Shown here: piece by piece, positions 1-5,868 of the stretch
Position numbering within the stretch: position 1 is the first letter of the stretch
Layout: each line of letters opens with the position of its first letter
Origin: Methyloceanibacter sp.
GTDB lineage: Bacteria; Pseudomonadota; Alphaproteobacteria; Rhizobiales; Methyloligellaceae
Direction of reading: 5' to 3'
DNA: 9,707 nt
NCBI GenBank assembly: GCA_016649675.1
Contig: JAENXG010000073.1
Coordinates: 1-9,707 of the forward strand
Translations under genes and position numbers: made by a program
The notes under the pieces: generated by a model
Told to the model about the DNA's origin: nothing
Database searches by the model: none
The model's input: the letters and a program-made list of their open reading frames with translations, nothing else

Positions 1-13
1 GTTTTATTTGTTT

Positions 14-30
14 ATGGCAAGCTTTGCCAT
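14..30. repeat. short inverted repeat (possible operator or hairpin)
   Basis: ATGGCAA (14-20), a three-base centre GCT, then TTGCCAT (24-30): perfect 7-bp arms in an AT-rich surround. It could be an operator, or the remnant of a hairpin for a gene to the left. No T-run follows on either strand, so a classical intrinsic terminator is not supported. Confidence 0.35.
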
Positions 31-114
31 CGCCTTACTGTCGCCGTTTTCTAGTATATTGAGGCCTGACTGCGGCAAAAGCATGATATTGTCGTGCTAC
101 ATATTCGTGACTAC

Positions 115-143
115 TTGACAGCGACCAAAATATCACTTTCCAT
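115..143 (+). promoter_or_regulatory. candidate promoter for the TAXI/SH3 gene pair
   Basis: A consensus -35 hexamer TTGACA sits at 115-120. Seventeen bases later is TTCCAT (138-143), which matches only three of six positions of TATAAT, so the -10 call is weak. If used, it would leave a leader of about 160 bases before the start codon at 313, holding the small hairpin at 184-195. The call depends mainly on the exact -35 hexamer and the AT-rich setting. Confidence 0.25.
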
Positions 144-312
144 CGCGTCAGAGGGATAGCAGCACGACGGGGGATAGGTCGCGCAGCTTCAGCTGACCGC
201 GCCGTTTCCCCCGCCAGCATCAGTATTTTCGCTGCATCTCGGCTGCCCGGCATTGGCGCGCTCATGCGGGGTTTGCAGGGTTCCGAGGGATGCGCGCCGA
301 AGAGGGAGCGTC

Positions 313-1479
313 ATGCGTATCGCCCTCGCTTGCGGACTGTGTCTGCTCGCGTTTACCGCTGCTGCGGCCCCCCGCGCCAAGGACGAGGCCAAACTAGAGG
401 CCAAGGATCCCATCGTTGCCACCCAGACCATGCGCGAGGGCTATCGCTCGCGCATGAACGAGAACGTGGTGACGATCATGGCCGGAAGCGCAAGCGGCAC
501 CGATCTCGCAATCGTCCAGGACATCGCCGACGTTCTCGACGACGGCGACGCTCTGCGCGTGGTGCCCATGGTGGGCAAGGGGCCCGAGCAGAACATCAAG
601 GACGTGATGTATCTGCGCGGCGTCGACATGGGCATCACCCAGGCCAATATCCTGAAATATTATGCCCGCACCGGCCAACTCGGGCCGAATTTCATCGACC
701 AGATCGCCTACGTCGCCAAGCTCTTCAACGAGGAGATGCACATCCTCGTCCGCCCCGGCGTGAACGACATTCACGAGCTCAAAGGCCAGCCCGTGAATCT
801 CGGCGCAGAGGGAAGCGGCGCCGAGATCACCGGGCACCTCATCTTCGAGGCGCTCGGCATCGACGTTAAGGAAGTGCATCTTGGCGATGCCGATGCGATC
901 GTGAAGCTCAAATCCGGAGAGATCGCCGCATCGATCGTGGTGACGGGGAAGCCGGCGCCGGCTCTCGTCAATCTCAAGGATGCAAGCGGGTTGAAGCTGC
1001 TTCCCGTGCCCTACGCCAAGGAGCTCGAGGACAGCTATTATCCCGCGACGCTGACCCATGATGACTATCCCGAGCTGATCCCCGCCGGGCAGCGCGTGGA
1101 TACGGTCGCCGTCTGCGCCGTGCTCGTGTCGTTCAACTGGACCGACGACGGCGCCCGCTACCAGAAGATTTCGCGGTTCGTGGATCGCTTCTTCTCCAAT
1201 TTCGATGCGTTCCAGAAGGCGCCGCGGCACCCGAAATGGCGCGAGGTCAACTTCGCGGCAACGCTCGAAGGCTGGCATCGCTCTCCGGCCGCGCAAGCCT
1301 GGATCGACCGGGCCAAGGAGGTGGCGGCCAAGCCGGTGACCGACGGCGCCTCGCGCAACCATTTTGAGGCGTTCCTCGCGCAGGCGACCCGCACCAGCGG
1401 AACGCCGATTTCCGACGCCGAGCGTGCCGATCTGTTCCGCGCCTTTGTCGAATGGAACAAGGGCCACACCGAAAACTGA
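313..1479 (+). CDS. TAXI family TRAP-type periplasmic solute-binding protein
   Basis: Encodes 388 residues, a substrate-binding protein of the TAXI branch of TRAP transporters, secreted to the periplasm. Residues 1-21 form a signal peptide (MR, hydrophobic core, AAAAP cleavage region). The binding-domain signature MAGSASGTDLAIVQDIADVL is at about 56-75, the characteristic 'VDMGITQANIL' at 104-114, and 'VNLGAEGSGAE' at 161-171. The C-terminal 40 residues (DAERADLFRAFVEWNKG) are a tail beyond the usual fold. The start at 313 is chosen because GAGGGAG lies at 302-308 and the signal peptide begins there; an in-frame ATG at 253 would bury the signal sequence. The dctQ/dctM-type membrane subunits are absent, so it is an orphan binding protein in this window, followed after 53 bases by a membrane-anchored SH3/Sel1 protein. 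Family assignment is secure. The ligand is unknown; organic acids or glutamate-like solutes are usual for the family. Confidence 0.88.
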   Translation: MRIALACGLCLLAFTAAAAPRAKDEAKLEAKDPIVATQTMREGYRSRMNENVVTIMAGSASGTDLAIVQDIADVLDDGDALRVVPMVGKGPEQNIKDVMYLRGVDMGITQANILKYYARTGQLGPNFIDQIAYVAKLFNEEMHILVRPGVNDIHELKGQPVNLGAEGSGAEITGHLIFEALGIDVKEVHLGDADAIVKLKSGEIAASIVVTGKPAPALVNLKDASGLKLLPVPYAKELEDSYYPATLTHDDYPELIPAGQRVDTVAVCAVLVSFNWTDDGARYQKISRFVDRFFSNFDAFQKAPRHPKWREVNFAATLEGWHRSPAAQAWIDRAKEVAAKPVTDGASRNHFEAFLAQATRTSGTPISDAERADLFRAFVEWNKGHTEN

Positions 1480-1532
1480 CGGGCCTCAACCGTCGCGACT
1501 CTCTGCTTTTGTGTGATGCGTAGGAGGGTTTC

Positions 1533-2999
1533 ATGGGACAGTCAGCGCTCAGTCCGTCTGACAACATCGTCAGGCCCGCAAGCTTGACCGAACGATTGGC
1601 GACCGCGGTCCCGGTCGAAGCGCCGGCCAGGCCAGAGGCCACCGTGTCCTCCATGGCGGAGCGCTTCGCGCCCGAGGGCCAGAAGGGCCTCAATGAGGGA
1701 CCGGGCAGGCCGCTTATCGAGCCGGCGGCAATTCAAGGCCGCATTCCGGAAGCGGCGCGCGCTCCTTCGCCCAATCGCGGGCTGCTGACAGCCTCGATCC
1801 TCGTCTCGCTGGTTCCGACCGCGATCATCCTTGCGCTGTTATGGCAGGGCGCGATCAGGCTGCCCGGAGCGGAGCGCCCGGTTATCGCCGTCGATGAGGA
1901 CCAGCCTGCAGCGAGCCAGCAGGCCTCGGTGGTGAGCGCGCCGTTGGTGGAAACGGTTCAGCCGAAGACCGACATCGCCCTCACCGCTCCGGGCCGGATC
2001 GAGGCTAAAGCTGGTGAGGAGGTCGCCTTCGACATCACGATCGATTCGGCCGACGCGCTTCCCACCCGCAGCGTCATCGCCATCCGCGCGATGCCCGAGG
2101 GGGCCACCTTCTCGCAAGGACGTCCCTACGGCGCCACGGAATGGAGCCTCAGGCCCGACGAGATCGGCGACTTGCGGCTCCGTCTGCCCAAAGCGCCAAG
2201 CGGCAAGGCGCAAAGCGGCGGGACCGACTTGCGCATCGAGTTGATGGCGGCAGACGGCACGATCCTCGCGAGCGCCACGACCAGGCTCGATGTTGCTCCG
2301 GATCCGCGGTTGGCGCTCATTCTCCGCTCCGACGAGAGCGACCGCATCGCCGATCTCATGGCGCACGGGCAGAAGATGATCGATGTCGGCTATCTCGCCG
2401 GCGCGCGGGCCTATTACAAGCGCGCCGCGGAGGCCGGCAGCGGCGAGGCCGCGCTTAAGCTCGGCGCCACCTACGATCCCGCCTTCATCGAGAAGATCGG
2501 CGCGCAAGGCATCAAGGCCGACCTCAAAGAGGCGCGCGCCTGGTACGAGCGGGCGAAGCAACTCGGCGTCGAGGGCGCCGAGGAAGAGCTCGCCAAGCTC
2601 AAGGATGACTGGACTGACAGCAGGGCACCGGCACAAAAGACCGAAGCAAGCTCCGCTCCGGCGGAGCTTGCCGCTGCCGAAACAACGGGCGCGCAGGAGA
2701 TTCCGGCCAGCGCTACCGGTCCAGGCACCGCCGCGCCGGTGGCAAGCGCGCCAGTGGCAAATGCGCCAAGCGGCGCGTTGCCGGCCGCCAAGGACGAGTG
2801 GGTCGCGTTTTTGAGCGCCGCCAATGTGCGGGCGGCCCCCTCCTCAAACGCGGAGACGATCAGGATCGCCGAGAAGGGCACCAAGGTCCGCGCCACAGGG
2901 CGCAAGGGCAACTGGGTGCAGGTGACCGACCCCGCCACCGCGGAGATGGGCTGGGTCTATTCGCGCTATGTCGAGACGGCGCAGACGCCCGCGCGCTAG
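1533..2999 (+). CDS. membrane-anchored periplasmic protein with Ig-like, Sel1-like and SH3 domains
   Basis: Encodes 488 residues. Residues 1-82 are a Pro/Ala-rich cytoplasmic tail and 83-104 a single transmembrane helix; the rest is probably periplasmic. Residues about 150-255 look like a beta-rich Ig-like module (PGRIEAKAGEEVAFDITI, then YGATEWSL). Residues about 278-356 contain two Sel1/TPR-like helical repeats (YLAGARAYYKRAAEAGSGEAA and LKEARAWYERAKQLGVEGAEE). A low-complexity Ala/Pro linker (365-420) leads to a bacterial SH3 domain at 421-482, with the typical 'ANVRAAPSSNAETI' and 'GNWVQV...GWVYSRYV' pattern. Such SH3 domains often bind peptidoglycan or peptides. AGGAGG at 1522-1527 supports the start. 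It lies 53 bases after the TAXI gene and is very probably co-transcribed. The architecture suggests a scaffold or sensor linking a periplasmic ligand-binding protein to the envelope; that role is inferred. No catalytic domain is visible. Confidence 0.85.
   Translation: MGQSALSPSDNIVRPASLTERLATAVPVEAPARPEATVSSMAERFAPEGQKGLNEGPGRPLIEPAAIQGRIPEAARAPSPNRGLLTASILVSLVPTAIILALLWQGAIRLPGAERPVIAVDEDQPAASQQASVVSAPLVETVQPKTDIALTAPGRIEAKAGEEVAFDITIDSADALPTRSVIAIRAMPEGATFSQGRPYGATEWSLRPDEIGDLRLRLPKAPSGKAQSGGTDLRIELMAADGTILASATTRLDVAPDPRLALILRSDESDRIADLMAHGQKMIDVGYLAGARAYYKRAAEAGSGEAALKLGATYDPAFIEKIGAQGIKADLKEARAWYERAKQLGVEGAEEELAKLKDDWTDSRAPAQKTEASSAPAELAAAETTGAQEIPASATGPGTAAPVASAPVANAPSGALPAAKDEWVAFLSAANVRAAPSSNAETIRIAEKGTKVRATGRKGNWVQVTDPATAEMGWVYSRYVETAQTPAR
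2739..2768 (+). repeat. two-copy 15-bp tandem repeat inside the linker of the SH3 protein
   Basis: GTGGCAAGCGCGCCA (2739-2753) is followed directly by GTGGCAAATGCGCCA (2754-2768), 13 of 15 identical. It encodes VASAP/VANAP within the Ala/Pro-rich linker before the SH3 domain. It looks like a recent in-frame slippage duplication that lengthens a flexible linker. Confidence 0.6.
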
Positions 3000-3055
3000 T
3001 CAGCTCAGGCGCCGCCCCGTACGAACCTCCCCCTGAGGAGGCCGCGTCAGCTCAG
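3000..3055. repeat. 9-bp direct repeats flanking a 38-base hairpin-bearing spacer between convergent genes
   Basis: TCAGCTCAG occurs at 3000-3008, right after the SH3 gene's stop codon, and again at 3047-3055, overlapping the stop codon of the minus-strand HdeD gene. Between them is a 38-base segment containing CCTCC-CCCTGA-GGAGG (3026-3041), a 5-bp hairpin that could serve as a bidirectional terminator for the two convergent genes, although no T-run is present. The perfect flanking repeats resemble a target-site duplication around a tiny insert, but the insert has no clear inverted ends. Confidence 0.35.
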
Positions 3056-3624
3056 CTGCTGCGCACCATCCAGGCGAGAAAGGTCAGCGCGGCACCCTCG
3101 CAAATCAGTTGAATCCCGAGCAGCACGCCGAGCACCCATTCCGAGCTGAGCGGCATGTTGGCCCACAGATAGGCACCGAGCAGGAGGCCGACGATGCCGC
3201 TTGCGAACACCCAGATCCAACCCATGAACGGTCTGATGTTGAGGGCAAAGATGATCTTGGAGATGCCCTCGACTATGAAAAACACGATCAGGAGCACCGT
3301 CATGATCAGCAGTCCGGCATCCGGATTGCGGAGCAGCAGCACGCCGATCAAAATGGCGAGCACCACGGAGACGAGCTGCAGCCAGAAATGCGGCACGTCC
3401 CTAGCCCCGATCAGGCCGATGCCCTGAAGGACGCCGCTGATGATGAGGATCCAGCCGAGCAGGAAGACGAGGGTCACGGAGGCAAGATAGGGATAGACCA
3501 GCGCAAGAACGCCGGCGATCACCATCAACACGCCCTCAAGCAGGTACCAAAGCGAATAACGCTTCACCGTCTCGCGCGTGGCCTCGCGCATGGCGGCCGA
3601 GGCCTGTGCCATTGTCATCGCCAT
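3052..3624 (-). CDS. HdeD family (DUF308) six-helix inner-membrane protein
   Basis: Encodes 190 residues, the usual length for HdeD/DUF308 proteins. After a short polar N-terminus (1-24), six hydrophobic helices are visible at about 26-46, 48-71, 79-98, 104-126, 132-153 and 162-186, with the typical 'EGVLMVIAGVLALVYP' opening and 'EGISKIIFALNIRP' between helices four and five. E. coli HdeD contributes to acid resistance at high cell density; the biochemical activity of the family is not known, so the role here is only by homology. The start is supported by GGGAGG on the minus strand (3632-3637) seven bases upstream. It is divergent from the MFS gene with 96 bases between the starts, and convergent with the SH3 gene. 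A long plus-strand frame runs antisense through it but is an artefact of composition. Confidence 0.88.
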   Translation of the reverse strand: MAMTMAQASAAMREATRETVKRYSLWYLLEGVLMVIAGVLALVYPYLASVTLVFLLGWILIISGVLQGIGLIGARDVPHFWLQLVSVVLAILIGVLLLRNPDAGLLIMTVLLIVFFIVEGISKIIFALNIRPFMGWIWVFASGIVGLLLGAYLWANMPLSSEWVLGVLLGIQLICEGAALTFLAWMVRSS

Positions 3625-3720
3625 TTGATGTCCTCCCAGAGCGATTCAGGGCGAATCAGTATGGTAGCGGGCGAGGATACTCCTATGGGCGCTCCGAAAC
3701 TGCCCGGAGGGCGAAACAAA
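3625..3720. promoter_or_regulatory. shared divergent control region of the HdeD and MFS genes
   Basis: These 96 bases separate two divergently read genes and must carry the signals for both unless either is read from further away. GATTC (3643-3647), a five-base centre AGGGC, and GAATC (3653-3657) form a perfect short inverted repeat that could be an operator. GCCC-GGA-GGGC (3702-3712) is a small hairpin overlapping the presumed MFS ribosome binding site. No regulator gene is adjacent, and I cannot identify clear -35/-10 pairs. Confidence 0.35.
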
Positions 3721-5031
3721 ATGGGCGAGGATCGCGCGCGAAGCGCCATCGGCAAGGCGGCCCGCCGCCTTCTGCCGTTTCTCTGCCTCTGCTATGCGGT
3801 GAATTTCCTCGACCGGGTCAATGTCGGGTTCGCCGCGCTTGCCATGAACCAGGATCTCGGGCTTACGCCGTCTATTTTCGGCGCCGGCGCCGGCATCTTC
3901 TTCGTCGGCTATCTCCTGTTCGAGATCCCAAGCAATCTGGCGCTGCAGAGATTCGGCGCCCGTATCTGGCTCGCGCGCATCATGATCAGCTGGGGCCTGG
4001 TCGCTTCCGCCATGGCGCTCGTCAGCGGCACGACCGGCTTCTACCTCATGCGCTTTTTGCTGGGCGTGGCGGAAGCCGGCTTCTTCCCGGGCATCATCCT
4101 CTATCTCACTTTTTGGTTCCCGGCGCGGGAGCGGGCCCGCATCGTGTCGCTGTTCATGGCGGCGGTGCCGCTCGCCACGGTGATTGGAGGTCCCGTGTCA
4201 GGCGCGCTGCTCGAGCTGCACGGGCTCGGCGGCCTGAAAGGCTGGCATTGGCTGTTCATCATCGAAGGCCTGCCGGCGGTCCTGCTCGGCTTCGTTGCCC
4301 TCAAGTTTCTCGACGATCGACCGGCCGAGGCAGCGTGGCTCTCGAAAGACGAGCGGAGCGCGCTCGCCGGCACCCTTGCAGCAGAGGCCAAGGCGACGGC
4401 CGAGACAGGCTATGCCGAGCTCGGCCACGCGCTCACCAAGCCGCGCGTGCTGGTGCTGGCGCTCCTCTATTTCTGCATCGTGGTGGGGCTGTACGGCATC
4501 GGCTTCTGGATGCCCCAGGTGATCCAGACCTTCGGCAAATCGTCGCTTCAAATCGGCTTTCTCACCGCCATCCCCTATCTCTTCGCCAGCATCGCCATGG
4601 TCGCTTGGGGATGGCACTCGGACCGGACCGGCGAGCGCATCTGGCATGTCGCGCTGCCGCTCTTTCTCGCGTCAGCCGCCTTCGCCTGGTCGGCCATGGG
4701 CGGCCCGCTTCTCACCATCATGGCGGCGCTCACCTTCGCCACGATCGGGATCTACGCGGCAATAGGCACCTTCTGGTCGCTTCCCACCGCCATCCTGACC
4801 GGCACGGGCGCCGCGGCGGGACTGGCGCTCGTCAATGCCACCGGCAATCTCGGCGGCCTCGCCGGGCCAACCATTGTGGGGGTGATGAAGGAGGCGACCG
4901 GCACCTTCGAGAGCGGGCTTCTGTTCCTGGCCGGCGCGCTCGCGCTCGGCGGCCTGATCGCGCTCCTGTTCGGCTATGCCACGCGCGCCAGCGCAATTAC
5001 TTCTCATGTCATGACCCGCGGAGGCGGGTAA
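3721..5031 (+). CDS. MFS transporter, anion:cation symporter (ACS) family
   Basis: Encodes 436 residues, a 12-helix inner-membrane permease. Family signatures are clear: 'VNFLDRVNVGFAALAMNQDLGL' in and after helix 1 (27-48), 'EIPSNLALQRFGARIWLARI' (68-87), 'RFLLGVAEAGFFPGIILYL' (111-129), 'GWHWLFIIEGLPAVLLG' (174-190), 'GWHSDRTGERIWH' (297-309) and 'GLALVNATGNLGGLAGP' (367-383). Relatives (tartrate, phthalate, nicotinate and galactonate permeases) import organic anions with protons; the substrate here cannot be told from sequence. Several in-frame ATGs precede it (3628, 3661, 3685). I favour 3721, because GGAGG lies at 3706-3710 and the protein then begins a few residues before helix 1, as in relatives. 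ATG 3685, with GAGG at 3672-3675, is the alternative. The last nine codons lie in or beside a palindromic repeat element. The SGNH gene follows 96 bases later and may be co-transcribed. Confidence 0.9.
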   Translation: MGEDRARSAIGKAARRLLPFLCLCYAVNFLDRVNVGFAALAMNQDLGLTPSIFGAGAGIFFVGYLLFEIPSNLALQRFGARIWLARIMISWGLVASAMALVSGTTGFYLMRFLLGVAEAGFFPGIILYLTFWFPARERARIVSLFMAAVPLATVIGGPVSGALLELHGLGGLKGWHWLFIIEGLPAVLLGFVALKFLDDRPAEAAWLSKDERSALAGTLAAEAKATAETGYAELGHALTKPRVLVLALLYFCIVVGLYGIGFWMPQVIQTFGKSSLQIGFLTAIPYLFASIAMVAWGWHSDRTGERIWHVALPLFLASAAFAWSAMGGPLLTIMAALTFATIGIYAAIGTFWSLPTAILTGTGAAAGLALVNATGNLGGLAGPTIVGVMKEATGTFESGLLFLAGALALGGLIALLFGYATRASAITSHVMTRGGG

Positions 5032-5116
5032 TCCAGGACCCCTCGACCTTGGCAAAGGGCATGGCCAATCGCCGGCGTCCTGGGTTACTGGAGTGCCGGG
5101 TCAAGCCCGGCAATGA
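5009..5116. repeat. nested palindromic element bridging the MFS and SGNH genes
   Basis: Three layers of symmetry are visible. The ends each fold locally: ACCCGC-GGAG-GCGGGT (5014-5029) and GCCGGG-TCAAG-CCCGGC (5095-5111). Inside them GTAATCCAGGAC (5028-5039) pairs with GTCCTGGGTTAC (5077-5088), 11 of 12. At the core TTGGC (5049-5053) pairs with GCCAA (5064-5068). The GGGTCAAGCCCGG hairpin next to a TCCAG/CTGGA-type segment resembles the abundant intergenic palindromes of Hyphomicrobiales genomes (recalled, not searched). The left end supplies the final codons and stop of the MFS gene; the right end reaches the possible SGNH start codons at 5113 and 5116. It could act as an mRNA-stabilising or terminating structure. 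Confidence 0.7.
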
Positions 5117-5127
5117 TGGTGAGGAAG

Positions 5128-5868
5128 ATGACCGATGAGACGCGCGCTCGAACCAGCCGCCGGACCCTCCTTGCCGGCATGGCGCTCATGGCAACGGCAG
5201 GCACGCTGCCTCAGCGGACCAAGGCCGATCCTGCCATGAAGCATGTGGTGCTGCTCGGCGACTCGATCTTCGACAACAAGCGCTATGTGGGCGACGGACC
5301 CGACGTCATCAAAGAGCTTGAGGGGACTTTACCCTCCGGCTGGCAGGCGACGCTCAATGCCGTCGACGGCGCGATCACGGTCGACATCAAGGACCAGATC
5401 AAACGGCTTCCCGACGATGCGACCCATCTCGTGGTCAGCGTCGGCGGCAACGACGCGCTGCACAACAAAGGCCTCATCGAGGAGAAGGCACAGTCAGTGG
5501 CCGAGGTGCTCGACAAGCTCGGCAAGATCAGGGCCGCGTTCCAGACGAACTATCGGGCGATGCTCGACGGCGTGCTGGCGAGGATGCTGCCCACGGCGGT
5601 GTGCTCGATCTACGGGCCGCGCTATCTAAATCCCGACACACGCAACATCGCCGGCACCGGGCTCAGCGTCTTCAATGACACCATCACCCGCGAGGCGTTC
5701 GCCCGTGGGGTGCCGCTCATCGACCTCCGGCTCATCTTCAACGACGACGCCGACTACGCCAACGACGTCGAGCCTTCGGTCAAAGGCGGCGCCAAGATCG
5801 CGAAGGTGATCACCACCCTCGTCACCACCCACGACTTCACGCAGCGGCGGTCTGAGATTTACGTGTAG
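5128..5868 (+). CDS. SGNH/GDSL hydrolase-like exported protein with substituted catalytic dyad
   Basis: Encodes 246 residues from this start. Residues 9-25 look like a twin-arginine signal (TSRRTLLAG, then a weakly hydrophobic stretch), predicting folded export to the periplasm. The mature domain has block I 'VVLLGDSIFDN' (nucleophile Ser46), a block II-like Gly81 ('NAVDGAITVD') and block III 'VVSVGGNDAL' (Asn108), so the fold and oxyanion residues of an SGNH esterase are present. Where the family normally has Asp-x-x-His before Pro and Gly, this protein reads N-D-V-E-P-S-V-K-G-G (Asn212 to Glu215), so the general base pair looks replaced. It may use another arrangement, or be a binding protein. 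ATG 5128 has GAGG only three bases upstream; 5113 and 5116 are alternatives without a better site, so the start is uncertain. The 3' end overlaps the AI-2E gene by 32 bases tail to tail. Confidence 0.82.
   Translation: MTDETRARTSRRTLLAGMALMATAGTLPQRTKADPAMKHVVLLGDSIFDNKRYVGDGPDVIKELEGTLPSGWQATLNAVDGAITVDIKDQIKRLPDDATHLVVSVGGNDALHNKGLIEEKAQSVAEVLDKLGKIRAAFQTNYRAMLDGVLARMLPTAVCSIYGPRYLNPDTRNIAGTGLSVFNDTITREAFARGVPLIDLRLIFNDDADYANDVEPSVKGGAKIAKVITTLVTTHDFTQRRSEIYV

Larger units (their letters stand above)
1..312. other. non-coding leader upstream of the TAXI gene
   Basis: I see no convincing gene here. The first 60 bases are about 38% G+C and the next 60 about 47%, clearly lower than the GC-rich genes that follow, which fits a promoter-bearing intergenic region. 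Structures visible are a 7-bp inverted repeat at 14-30, a TTGACA hexamer at 115-120, and a small CAGCT-TC-AGCTG hairpin at 184-195. Open frames crossing this stretch on the minus strand lack recognisable protein features. The Shine-Dalgarno of the TAXI gene (GAGGGAG, 302-308) lies at its right end. Confidence 0.6.

Noticed and set aside
14..30. Intrinsic terminator at the left edge
   Set aside because: The inverted repeat has only 7-bp AT-containing arms and no T-run on either strand, and no gene end is visible beside it.
394..1467. A 357-residue minus-strand frame opposite the TAXI gene
   Set aside because: It mirrors the codon structure of the TAXI gene, has no recognisable motifs, and the TAXI frame is strongly supported by its signal peptide and signatures.
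3109..3720. Extension of the MFS reading frame upstream to 3109, giving a 640-residue protein
   Set aside because: The extra 204 residues are antisense to the HdeD gene, are His/Asp/Glu-rich with no fold, and MFS relatives start just before helix 1. Good ribosome sites exist at 3672 and 3706.
3606..5138. A second 510-residue plus-strand frame overlapping the MFS gene
   Set aside because: Arg/His/Ala/Pro-rich composition typical of an out-of-frame reading of a GC-rich gene; the MFS frame has clear family motifs.
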